Source of the DNA: Seiridium cupressi | Taxonomy: Eukaryota > Ascomycota > Sordariomycetes > Amphisphaeriales > Sporocadaceae | Direction of reading: 5' to 3' | Assembly (NCBI GenBank): GCA_036674765.1 | Contig: JARVKI010000051.1 | Span: forward strand, 124,001-188,000 | Length of the DNA: 64,000 nucleotides | Shown here: in pieces, positions 23,602 through 33,878 of the stretch | Position numbering within the stretch: position 1 is the first letter of the stretch | Layout: the number at the start of each line of letters is the position of its first letter | Program-made: the position numbers and the translations under genes | The notes under the pieces: model-generated | What the model saw: the letters and a program-made list of their open reading frames with translations, nothing else | What the model was told of the DNA's origin: nothing | Databases searched by the model: none

Positions 23602-25674
23602 CAGAGGTGGTCATGACCAACGATGGTAGATGCTCCTCACCTATCGTAGAGCTGACGCTGATAATAAGTGCAAATATATGATACCAAGGATCATGATCGT
23701 GACCTAGTATAAGCTGTGTTCTCAGTCTTATGTTTTATCCTATCACATGTTCACCGCAGTGTATACACTTCAAACTAGTGGGTGCCATGACTGGCATCAG
23801 TCCAAATGAATCAGAGTACCAAGCCAAGGAATAAATCCAATGCTATAAAGCGAATTGCATTCCATGATACATCCATCTGCACGAAAATATGAAACATGAT
23901 TTCTCATTTATCTGAGTCAAGAAAATCAGATCCCTGGCATATGGCCACGTTGTCCCCGAACTTGGTACCCGGACGAATAATGCCGAGCTTTATCAAGCTA
24001 CAAGAAAGATCCACGTATAATAAATGGAATGAAAGACATTATTATTTCTTTCAATTTCGAACATTTGATCTTCCAGTTCCCGCAAACTAATCTACTTGAC
24101 AGTTGCGGATAAAGTGGACTGCCCTGTGCCATATGATGATTTTACGGTCGAGCAAACGTTAAGGGATTTTGACACCAACGATTCTACTCTACCAATCATG
24201 ACTTCTTCAACGTTGTCATCCTGCCTACTATAACTTGGGATTTACAATCGACAATCGGGCTCTGCCAGGCCGGTCCCAGCACGCTTGATACAGGGATATT
24301 GCTTAATCATATTTGTAGGGACCTCGCTGATGCAATTCAGGAATCCTGCGTTGCTGATAGATCTGTGAAAGACCCTGTCATTTGTTTGACAGGATGGAAG
24401 GAACAAACATATTCATATGAACATACAAACAGGAAATCTTCAACGTGACTCAGCTGGTAATTTAAGCAAACTGTACCCCAGAAGTCCTTTGATTTTGTTG
24501 AGCCATTACTCAGCCCTGGACTGGCAAATGGCTCACATTCTGCAACTTTTCCGGGGCCCGCGTAATGGCCAAAAGCAGTTTGTGTTGCCCGGACTGCTAC
24601 AGAGGAGTCACTAAAGTACGTGATTCGGGCTGCTCCAGTCCCTGGGGCATCCTCCGCGGAAATCGTAGCTCAACGTTTGCGGATACAGTTTGTCTTGGAG
24701 TTATCAAATTATGTTGGGGCACTGACTATCCCCTTGGCGTAGGTCGAAAGTCGCTGGCATACGGCCTTCGCGGCCAATACATTCGAAACAGTGATGCGTG
24801 ATCCCACCCTGGCCGGAAACATGAACCAAGGATGAGTCTGAGGTGTTAAGCCCAAAACTACTGTCTTGAAGTTCCATAATCAGGTTTGAATCGCGCCATT
24901 TATATTACGTTAGGAGATTCTTCGTAACAGAACTTCGCAGTATCAAACACGGACGAACTAGAGACGACCAAGCTTGGTCTTTCTGCAACCAAGGCAGATT
25001 GGAAGACACAATCGCGTTGGGTAAGCAAACTCCTATGATCACAACAACAAACACATCAAGGAGCAAACAAGACAACGACGTCTTGGAGCGACATAAATAG
25101 TCAACCTAGATTTGGTGCATCTTGGAACTCAGATGACAGCGCGTAGAAGCTCTCCATCTTTGTTATTTCTTTTGAAAAAAGAAATTTTTTTAAAAAAAGA
25201 ATAAAAAACAAAAGATGCTGCCTTCTGGCTACTAACCTGACGTTGAAACTGCGGTTATACATGATGCAAAGGAATTCGACTTTACAGAGCAAGAATGTTG
25301 CCATAGTTTATAAGACAAACTCGAAACTTCCGACGACGACGACAACAACAACAACGGCGATGACGACGCAGGTTGCGATGTGGGAGAGACATGTTTGTTC
25401 GACATCTAAAAGACGTGACAGACCCGCGCCACAACACCACGACCAGGCAACATGACGCGTTTTGCACCAAAAGTTAGGTACCTACCCCGCCACCACAGTA
25501 TAACTAAGACTTCTTTCTCCCCCCTCGAACCCTTGGTCCCCTTCCTTTCCTCTCCTTCACACATCACAGGCTACCGTGAACTTCTCTTTGTAAATCATGA
25601 TTACTATAAATTGTGCTGTTTATCTAATCTCCATCGTCTATTCTCTCTTCTCATCACGCTATACGTCAGATAAG
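23602..25674. other. intergenic, no gene seen
   Basis: About 2 kb without protein-like frames. It contains an A-rich run near 25176-25210 and a trinucleotide GAC/AAC tract at 25331-25369. The last ~170 bases before 25675 are C/T-rich, as is common just upstream of strongly expressed fungal genes. Confidence 0.55.
25331..25369 (+). repeat. GAC/AAC trinucleotide microsatellite
   Basis: Four CGA/GAC units are followed by four CAA/AAC units and then an imperfect GGCGATGACGACG tail. It lies in the intergenic region upstream of the small membrane protein gene and is not in a supported reading frame. Confidence 0.75.
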
Positions 25675-26543
25675 ATGGCTCAGACTCTCTTCTTCACTCT
25701 CCTCGCCCGAACCGTGCTCTATACCGGTCTTGGTGCAGTACTGGCTGGCACGGCAGTCAACATGCTTCGCGGCTCAGGCTCGAGCAAAGGTAAACTAAAC
25801 TCTAATGAATCTCAGAATACGACAGCTGGCTCTCTGCAGTTTTACCAAAGGCACCCTCAAGCGTGGTAACACACCGGAGCTTAGCCAGGGAGTGCCAGCA
25901 ATGGCCGGATGGATCATCCTCGGCGTGATGTTCGGCGGCGCGTCTCTCATCTTCACTGCAATGTGCACCCGCGAATTCTGCTGCGGACGACGCTCGCCCA
26001 CCGCAAATCGATCTCGATACAGAAGATTCACCAAATATGATGGAACACCACTGCCCATGGGCGAAATCGAGGTCACAGGAGGCCAATATCCGTCAGCACC
26101 AGAAGCAGCATACTCGGTCATTACCGAACTATCCACGAAGCTTACGGCAGCCAAGAGAATGTCTATTCCCAGTATGATATGTGAGTATCCTCGTAACCGA
26201 TATATATAACCCACAGAAGCTAATGAGGTATAGCAACAGCGCCTTCAGCCGCACTCCGGGCTCAAGTACTGTTCTAGTTTCGACTCCTGTTCCTGTTCCT
26301 GCTCTGATGACCAGCATTGCCACTGTTGTCAACGCCATCGGTGGACCTGCCGGCGTTGTCCCTGCTGCTAGCTATACCGTCCCTCGCGCTGGTGATACAT
26401 TTGCTGCCCCAGCCTACGATCCCACTCAAGGAAGTAGCTGGAGTACGGCGGCAGTGGCTGTGGATTCGACCTTGGTGGAAGCAGTGAGGCGGAGATTTCG
26501 GTGGCGGCTACTGAGCCCAAATCCATTTACCCAAAGTAAGTAA
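25675..26543 (+). CDS. small hypothetical membrane protein
   Basis: I do not recognise this family. Exon 1 (25675-25789) begins ATGGCTCAG and encodes a first hydrophobic helix (ARTVLYTGLGAVLAGTAVNM). A 61-nt GT-AG intron joins it in phase to exon 2 from 25851 (reading SSKGTLKRGNTPELSQGVP), which holds a second helix, AGWIILGVMFGGASLIFTAM, followed by basic residues and CTREFCCGRR. Exon 2 runs to about 26178. A second intron then leads to a 3' exon from about 26235 to the stop at 26543, rich in S, T, P, V and A. The second intron's exact borders are uncertain; a GTATCC donor and a TATAG acceptor keep phase. The layout is two short membrane spans with a disordered tail. An upstream in-frame alternative start at 25597 exists but lies within leader-like sequence. 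Confidence 0.6.
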
Positions 26544-27616
26544 CGGGTTCCATGCAACTACTGCTGCCCATGAACGACTACTGACCTAGCAGACAGGTCT
26601 CCAGAGAGCACACAACAAACACGGGGTTCCTAAATGAGGCACCTCTGATTTAGGGCATGTAAGACTCGCGTAAGTAGGTATCTCTATCGTTGGTCTTCGA
26701 GCCTTTGCTGACAAAGTCTTTAGGCAGCCAAGTTTCAGTGATGCATGAGGCGCTTCTAATTCACGTCTGATTTAGCCTCCGTAGTGTTGGAATCTAAAAA
26801 TTAGCCAGGGTTGCACCGGGTTATAGATTTGTACCTTAGGAGGACTTATAAGTGGAGGCCTTGATCGTAGAATATCCAACACGTAAGACTCGTAAAGAGT
26901 AAGTTCCCATCCTACTTATCCTCGAGGCTTCGCTAACAAGTTACTTAGGCAGGAAAGAATGTCAGGGATGGGATTATCAAGGCCATGGTGGTGGAATTCA
27001 CAAGGGTTCCGAAGATCGAACAATCAGGGAAATGGGGATAGAGATATTAGCCATAATCAGCCCTTGCCTAATATAAATTATGGGCTCCCACTTTGTAGTT
27101 TCCAAAGTGACCGAGGTGACAACCCAGTCTTGAACTGTACATTATTCATGAGAATAATGTGCCACGACTATATAATTAGCTTTGGAGCAGACTTCGTGGA
27201 CGACGGCTCTCTCCAGTTTTCAAGCATCTTCTCTCCTAGAAAGGAATAAACAGATACGGCACGTAGGCGACGTGGGCGACAGGGCGCGATGTGATTGAAG
27301 CACCCAGAACTTGAGTTGGACTCCCATCCACTTGAATTCCCCTTGAGTACGACCATCACTATACCGTAAAGGGTTCGTTAGAAAATAAAAATTAGTCTAG
27401 GATAGTATCTCGTTATCAAAAGAACGAAGCGCGATTTTGCAGAAGTCAAAGTTCATGGCAGCATTGCATTTAGTTTACTATTAATGAGTGATAGTTACGA
27501 TGCCTATATATCCCGGCCATTTCATCCGTTGCGAATCGTACAAGATCTGAACGAGCGTATGCCCTCATAAGATCCCAGTCATCTCAAATGTGCAATACAA
27601 ATGAATTGGATTTGAC
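26544..27616. other. intergenic with a diverged direct repeat
   Basis: No gene is supported. A 96-codon frame at 26959-27249 has no recognisable motif. The stretch contains a diverged ~75-base direct repeat described separately. The right end is the 3' flank of thi4. Confidence 0.5.
26659..26960 (+). repeat. diverged ~75-bp direct repeat pair
   Basis: Two segments (about 26659-26733 and 26883-26960) share an ordered series of blocks. Both start GTAAGACTCG. Both then have TAAG/GTAAGT-like sequence, CTTCGAG or CCTCGAGG, GCT-ACAAAGT or GCTAACAAGTTA, and end TTAGGCAG-AAG. Between them, GAGGC-CTTCTAATT and CTGATTTAG repeat words seen just before the first copy. This suggests a short duplicated or tandem unit of about 224 bases that has diverged. 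Origin unknown. Confidence 0.55.
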
Positions 27617-28657
<1,041 letters not shown>

Positions 28658-28671
28658 TCAGAGGTTTCGGT

Positions 28672-28912
28672 CTGTCCAAGTCAGTCACGATCAAGGGATG
28701 GGGCAGGGAGGCATCGGAGCATGATCCTTTCGCTGGTATTATCCAGATCAAGTTATCGGCCGTATATTCTCAGAACGAGCTCCGCTTGATGTCCCCATCT
28801 CCCCTGAATCTCCACCAACACGCCCGGGCAGACGAAGGGTGGTTGGATTCAGAGGTAGGGTGGAACGCAGAGTACTCGAACACCGGCTCATGGCTCACTT
28901 TTGAGTCATTAC
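28672..28912 (-). promoter_or_regulatory. 5' UTR intron of thi4 carrying the riboswitch
   Basis: On the minus strand a strong donor CAG|GTAATGA (intron begins at 28912) lies 14 bases upstream of the aptamer. An acceptor TTGGACAG (intron ends at 28672), preceded by a GTGACTGAC branch-like sequence, lies 26 bases before the ATG. Splicing would remove the whole aptamer from the leader. The arrangement matches known fungal thiamine genes, in which ligand binding changes splice-site choice. Borders are read from consensus only. Confidence 0.7.
28716..28898 (-). promoter_or_regulatory. TPP (thiamine pyrophosphate) riboswitch aptamer
   Basis: On the minus strand the conserved TPP-aptamer cores appear in order. 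The pyrimidine-sensing CTGAGA lies at 28773-28768. It is followed by the pyrophosphate-sensing half, ACTTGATCTGGATAATACC then AGCGAAAGGATCATG. The outer P1 helix pairs GAGCCATGA (near 28896-28888) with TCATGCTC (near 28724-28717). Between the 5' strand and CTGAGA is an enlarged P3 arm in which CCTCTGAATCC pairs with GGAGATTCAGG, as is usual in fungi. Binding of TPP should repress thi4 through splicing. Structure inferred by eye. Confidence 0.93.
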
Positions 28913-29585
28913 CTGATGAAACATAATGGTTCTCACGTCAAGCGATCACCACACTGATTGGATAACCCATTGCAGGGCATAGCATCCTTTTGTGCCGCCG
29001 CCATCATGACGCGTACCGGACCGTGTTCCTGAATCGCGACGGTCAGTAATCTACACATAGCTGAAGGTGGAAGGCCACAATAGACACGATGCATACTATA
29101 GAAATATTTCGGATTTCGAGTTCCCAAGATGATTATGGAGAAAGTGTTGAGAAACATGCAGCAAAGTTGCCGGTCAAGCTGGGTCTGTTATATGCCAGAA
29201 GCGGGGTAAGCGGCCTTTGTCGTCATGGTGTTATGGTTTGCAGCCCTATCTGCGAGTACCGGAGTATCAAGACGTCTGTCATTGGGAGATAATTATCACT
29301 AGAAATGTGGTACCGTCCTAACTCAGTCTCCGATGGTTGCAGCATCGTCAAGTACATGGCACCTCGTTCGTCCGGTTGAGTGATGCCGCCATCAGCCGGG
29401 ACTAGCGCCTGCCCTAAGGCCCCCCTGCCGGCTAGCTAGTAGCTGAAACTCCGCTGGGCGCCGTTGAGTGGACATGGCCCGTGGATCTCGTTACTGATGA
29501 TCGACAGCGACAGCCGCTGCGATTTCGCTATAGCGTCTGAGTATGTAATTCATGTCCGTAAACCACGCATCATTTGCTCGATGCG
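28913..29585. other. divergent promoter, thi4 / alkyltransferase-like gene
   Basis: This interval holds the upstream regions of thi4 (minus) and the ATL gene (plus). Only short frames of fewer than 80 codons occur. I see no recognisable transcription-factor site that I would defend. Confidence 0.5.
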
Positions 29586-30121
29586 ATGGCAAGATCCGAC
29601 GAGGCAGCTGCCTTCTTCGCCGCAGTCTACCTGGCCGTCCAGGAAATACCACCCGGAAAGGTGACGAGCTATGGACATATCGCAAAGCTCGTCGGCACAC
29701 GTAAGTGACTTGGCATCAAACCACTTCGAAGACGTCATCATAGTCGACAGCTCTAATTGAAACCACAGCTCAACGCCCGCGCCAGGTTGGTGTGTGCCTG
29801 AAGCACCTTTCGCAAGACCAAGGCGCGCGGTATAACAACAGCAATGTTCCATGGCAACGGGTTATCAACGCGAGGGGCATAATATCTCCTCGGTGGGCCT
29901 ACTTCATGTCCAAATCCATCTGAAACGCTATCTAATTGAATTTCTCTAGTTCGCAGCCGTCAGGAGCCCGCAATCAAGCTGCTGCTTTACAAGCTGAAGG
30001 TGTCGTAGTCTCGACGGGATCCCTAGGAGAGCTGACCGTGAACTTCGCCGATTTCGGGTGGTTTCCTCGCTCGTTACCATCGGAGGAGGAGGACGAGTTG
30101 GACGATGATGACGCTGAGTGA
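29586..30121 (+). CDS. alkyltransferase-like (ATL) DNA-damage recognition protein
   Basis: Nuclear protein related to O6-methylguanine-DNA methyltransferase. Three exons (29586-29700, 29769-29892, 29950-30121) join in phase to 136 residues. The N-terminal half has the MGMT-fold signature IPPGKVTSYGHIAKLVG. In exon 2 the active-site motif of true methyltransferases (PCHRV) reads VPWQRVINARG, with tryptophan at about residue 67 replacing the acceptor cysteine. It therefore cannot accept an alkyl group. In fission yeast Atl1 and bacterial ATLs this substitution marks proteins that bind O6-alkylguanine and hand the lesion to nucleotide excision repair. The C-terminus is acidic (EEEDELDDDDAE). Another ATG at 29581 is out of frame. 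Confidence 0.9.
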
Positions 30122-31134
30122 GACCCATGTATCTCCTGAAGGAACTTGGGGAAGTCGGTCTTAGGACATGGAAACCGCTTGGTCAAGACATAATCTTTGG
30201 CATGATGATAGTCGCAACGAATATGCTCAGAATTACAGGTCATTATCTTGTCAGGAACTCGTTGCGGATTGTAACAGGGTTGAAGGGGTCCTGGGCAAGA
30301 AGTGAATACTGATGACGTTGCAGGTCGCAAAGCAAACGTTTTAGACCATTACTCTGGACGAAGTTGAAATTGTCTTGATGGGTGACTTCCGCGCTTGGCA
30401 TATTTGCGTTCCACGACTGCTACTTTCTACGAATGAAGCTACCTACAAGATCTTTCTAACTCCGTGTAACCGTTTTTGTAACTATGCAAAAAGCTCAAAG
30501 GAGAAGCATGGTTGTCTTTGAACCCTCTCATGGTTTCTCGATTTAGTAGGTAGCCTAGGTTGCCCAGAGTATGGATGTGCGGAGAAAAAGGCGGGAAGCA
30601 AAAATTGCAAATTAAAAAAAGTCTTTCGACCTTTTTATTGGAGTTTTTGTTGTACACTGAAATTGGAATTTTGTTTGAAGAGGTTATCTCTGACATTCAA
30701 CCATTTGACCATCTTGCCATTGTACTGCCCGAAGGCGAAAGTATCTACATTAATTGTGCCATGTCAGTTTGCCCAAACAGCACAATGGTCTTGTACAACG
30801 TTCACGTGCCAAATGTTGCCATGGAACGGGTCACTGTTGGTAGGACCTCAGTTTCGTCCGAGAGTCAGGTGCCTGCTTGTTTGAGTTAGCATAGAACTCT
30901 ATAGAAGGTCCATAGAATAATGAAATGATAAATCAATATCAGATAGCGGTTGGACATTTTTATCCACATAGAGTTTCAGAACAGGTCTGTGAACGTCTTG
31001 CTCTCATCATACAGAGGAAGGTGAGTGAACAGGATGTGTACGTACCATATGGAGTTAAGCGAGCGCATGAACCTCTACCAAAGACAGTAGTCGCTGTATC
31101 AAGCAAGCACTGTGAGTTTGATGGTGAATGTTGA
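30122..31134. other. intergenic, no gene seen
   Basis: Frames at 30560-30889 and 30439-30696 overlap on opposite strands and show no recognisable domain. This is the 3' flank of both neighbours, which converge here. Confidence 0.5.
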
Positions 31135-32081
31135 CTATGATGCATCATCCTCAGCCTTGCGCTTTTTAGCAGTCGAGGTGAAGAACGCAGTGAGGGGCTG
31201 CTGTCGAGCATCGAATTGTGCGCTACCAATTCCTCCTCGCGTCTTCCTCAGCCCATTGAGATGGTCAGTGTTGTTGGTGGCTTGCACCGTCATCATGAAG
31301 GTATCGTGGGAAGAACTGCTCTGAATACATTCTCCAATCGAGTCTTCGGGGGACGTGGTCCGATCAGCAATCCCGTTTGGTGCAGGACTACCAGGAACAC
31401 TTTCAAACTTCGCTTGAAGGACCCCAGTGTTGCTCCATGAAACTCCCTGTCTGTCGAAATCCGAAGATGCCGCAGTCGCAGTTCGGGCAGGAAAGCGAAC
31501 AGTGAGAGCTCTCAGCAATGTGCCGAGGATGATCCCGTGTGCAACAATGACAACCGTCACCTTCTCAGACACATGCTTGTCTAGGAGTGACGTGAGCTCT
31601 GTGGAAATGAAACGATTCACTCGAATCATCATGGCCTCACGAGTCTCTGAGTCAGACTGGATTGAGCCATCAGCTCGCCCAGTCGATGGTACTCTATACT
31701 TGACACCCTCAGCTGAGCCGAAATCTTTTTCACGAAGCTCAGTAAGCTGTACGAGCTTGGGAATGGAGTTGCTCTTATCCGAGTTCGAGGCAGCTTCACG
31801 TTGTGCTTCAGCAATAGCTTCAGCTGTACGATATGCTCGCTGGAGATTCGAGGTAAGAACGTGTGTCACGGGCCCAATGGCATCGCGACGTGACGCGAGA
31901 TGGGCACCCAAGCGTCGAGCTTGGAGTACACCGTGATTCGTCAGAGGAGAATCGCGAGAGCCTGCACTGGGACAATAGGTTAGGGTTGCACCTGGCAGGT
32001 GGGCAGTTGAGCAGTCACTTACTAAAGACCAGCTACATTGTCGACGGATTCACCGTGACGAATGAGAAGGAGGTGCATCAT
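31135..32081 (-). CDS. phosphoglycerate-mutase-fold phosphatase with PIP-box-like tail
   Basis: Histidine-phosphatase superfamily enzyme. Exon 1 (32081-32023) encodes MMHLLLIRHGESVDNVAGL with the RHG catalytic motif (His9). A GTAAGT intron joins in phase to exon 2 (31966-31135), which opens YAGSRDSPLTNHG, the expected family continuation. Total 296 residues. Further active-site features are LTSNLQRAYRTAEAIA (second arginine), LTELREKDFGSAEG (acidic residue) and VTVVIVAHG (second histidine). After the fold, a ~110-residue hydrophilic tail ends with KTRGGIGSAQFDARQQ and then LTAFF and KKRK. Residues 275-282 read QQPLTAFF, a perfect match to the PCNA-binding PIP-box pattern Q-x-x-h-x-x-a-a, followed by a basic nuclear-signal-like KKRK at 287-290. 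Substrate unknown; nuclear/PCNA association is inferred from the motif alone. Confidence 0.88.
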
Positions 32082-33560
32082 TGCCGGTCATATTGGCGGC
32101 AATAAATCCTGTTCGTTCCCGAGCACGGGAAGTAATTGATGAAGTAAGTTGGGAACGAGAATCTATCAAATCACGAAGGCCTTTTTCAGCTTGTTAGGAA
32201 ATTTTTGTGTAGTGGAGTAGCTTGGTTTCTGGCCGTTGCGGTCAAACAATTGTTCCGCTTCGGCGCAAATAAACCCCACCTAAAGAGCAAAGCTACAGCG
32301 CTATGGAAAGAAGCAGAGGCACGACCACACTCCCAATATCTTCCACAGAGCGACACGAAACTTGCTTCCCCCCCCTTTTATCAGCAATCGTGGCCGGAAA
32401 GATCACGCTCCATCTCAGGTCATCACTTTTATTATACTCTCTTTCTTCAATTACCTCACTGGCCTGGCCACGAAGATCCGGATGATCTTGCACTTGAGCC
32501 GGATATCCGTGCAAACTGGCCATTGCCCTTCACCAGGGACAGTGTCGGACATTTTTGACGCACGCGCCTTGGGCGGCTCTGTCGCGCAGTGGGGACAGTG
32601 CCCACTCGCCCCATTTGATCCACTGAGCGCCCGTGAAAATCTGGGGAAATCTGGGGATTAGCGTAAGACGCGTGAGGCCCTTAGTGTGGCCGGCAACTAC
32701 AGCGCACGTGAGACTCCTTTCCTGACCAGTCGGCTGTATAATCAATTCGTTCGAGTTTTATATCAACAGAGACGTTCTGGCTCTATTTACAGACTTTTGG
32801 GGCAGAGCCTCATCGATTAATCAATCAGTGACGGGAGTGCCTTGCAGATGACGCCTGAACCCATGGTGGTACGATCTGGCCCCAGACACCCTCCACGGGC
32901 GTTTGAGTTCGCAGCCATACGTCAGTGCCTGTCGATGCCCCCGAGTCAGAGTTCTGCGCCAGCCCAAGGATGGCCCCCAAGCGACACGAAACGCAGAGAG
33001 CGACGGCGAAATTGCACAGCCCATGTGAGCACCACTGGCCTGTAGATCCAGCTCTAGACGGACGGCCATTGCAGTTAGGCGTAACCTAATAAGCAGAGAT
33101 CCCTGGTCCGAGAAACGTATGATTGGCCCACCGTACCATGCTGCAACAAACATGGCCTGTCGCTATTGGTTTACCCCGCTTCCATCTACGCATTCCCCAG
33201 ACGGGAAGTGGTGAAGGTGAGCTGATGGTGAGTACGGGGGATGTTTGGGCTTCCGCCCCCTTATTTAGAGACATCTATTTCCCCCCAATCTTGTTGTCTT
33301 CTCTGTTACACCAGATCTCTCCTCTCTTCCATCCACCTCAGACTTGATACCTCCATCGATAACATCTTCATAACATTACAAAAACGACATCTTCTTGTGA
33401 TCTTATTCTATTGTATTCTATCCATCAATAATCACTACTGTCTCCTGCTTGACAAACTCCAAGCAAGCTATTTGCCTTATATACCAACAACACTGTGCTG
33501 TCATCGCGACACAGTCATTCCATCGCTCTACATATCCTAAATTACCACTCAACGACCAAC
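32082..33560. other. divergent promoter region, no gene seen
   Basis: This separates the mutase-like gene (-) from the 105-residue protein gene (+). Overlapping frames at 32205-32661 and 32821-33153 lie on both strands and look off-frame. From about 33260 to 33560 the plus strand is C/T-rich with short leaders such as CATCTATTTCCCCCC, consistent with a well-expressed promoter and 5' UTR for the gene at 33561. Confidence 0.5.
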
Positions 33561-33878
33561 ATGCCTGTCAGAATTCCCAAGGCCCGAGCCACTGAGGGTG
33601 TCGCCTTCGCAACAGCCGGTGTCGTTGGCTTCGCCCCTCTCTACTTCTTGATTCCTGGTGCCGAGGAACGTCTCGCCTCCCAAACTCTGAAGTGGGCTCC
33701 CAGATGGGAACGCAACATCTCCTACTTCGTCAGACCCGCCGAGCGAGTCGCTCAACGTGTTGAGCGCCCTGTCTCCAAGAACGTCAAGAAGCTCGATGAC
33801 AAGTTGCCACTCGAGAGGATGGCACTAGGCGTTGATCGACGCATCAAGTACGGGGTCGACCGCTTCGGCAAGCAATAG
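33561..33878 (+). CDS. 105-residue hypothetical protein with one membrane-type helix
   Basis: A single-exon ORF with ATG 33561 in good context (CCAACATGCC). Residues about 14-33 form a hydrophobic helix (GVAFATAGVVGFAPLYFLIP). The remainder is basic and helical (ERNISYFVRPAERVAQRVER, then KNVKKLDDKLPLERMALGVD). The short, basic N-terminus before one helix could suit mitochondrial inner-membrane or ER targeting, but that is a guess. I do not recognise a named family. The strong pyrimidine-rich leader suggests it is expressed. Confidence 0.75.
   Translation: MPVRIPKARATEGVAFATAGVVGFAPLYFLIPGAEERLASQTLKWAPRWERNISYFVRPAERVAQRVERPVSKNVKKLDDKLPLERMALGVDRRIKYGVDRFGKQ

Noticed and set aside
25502..25560. 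possible tRNA B-box (CTCGAACCC on the plus strand)
   Set aside because: The reverse complement has GGGTTCGAG, but there is no A-box, acceptor stem or cloverleaf around it; it lies in a C/T-rich leader.
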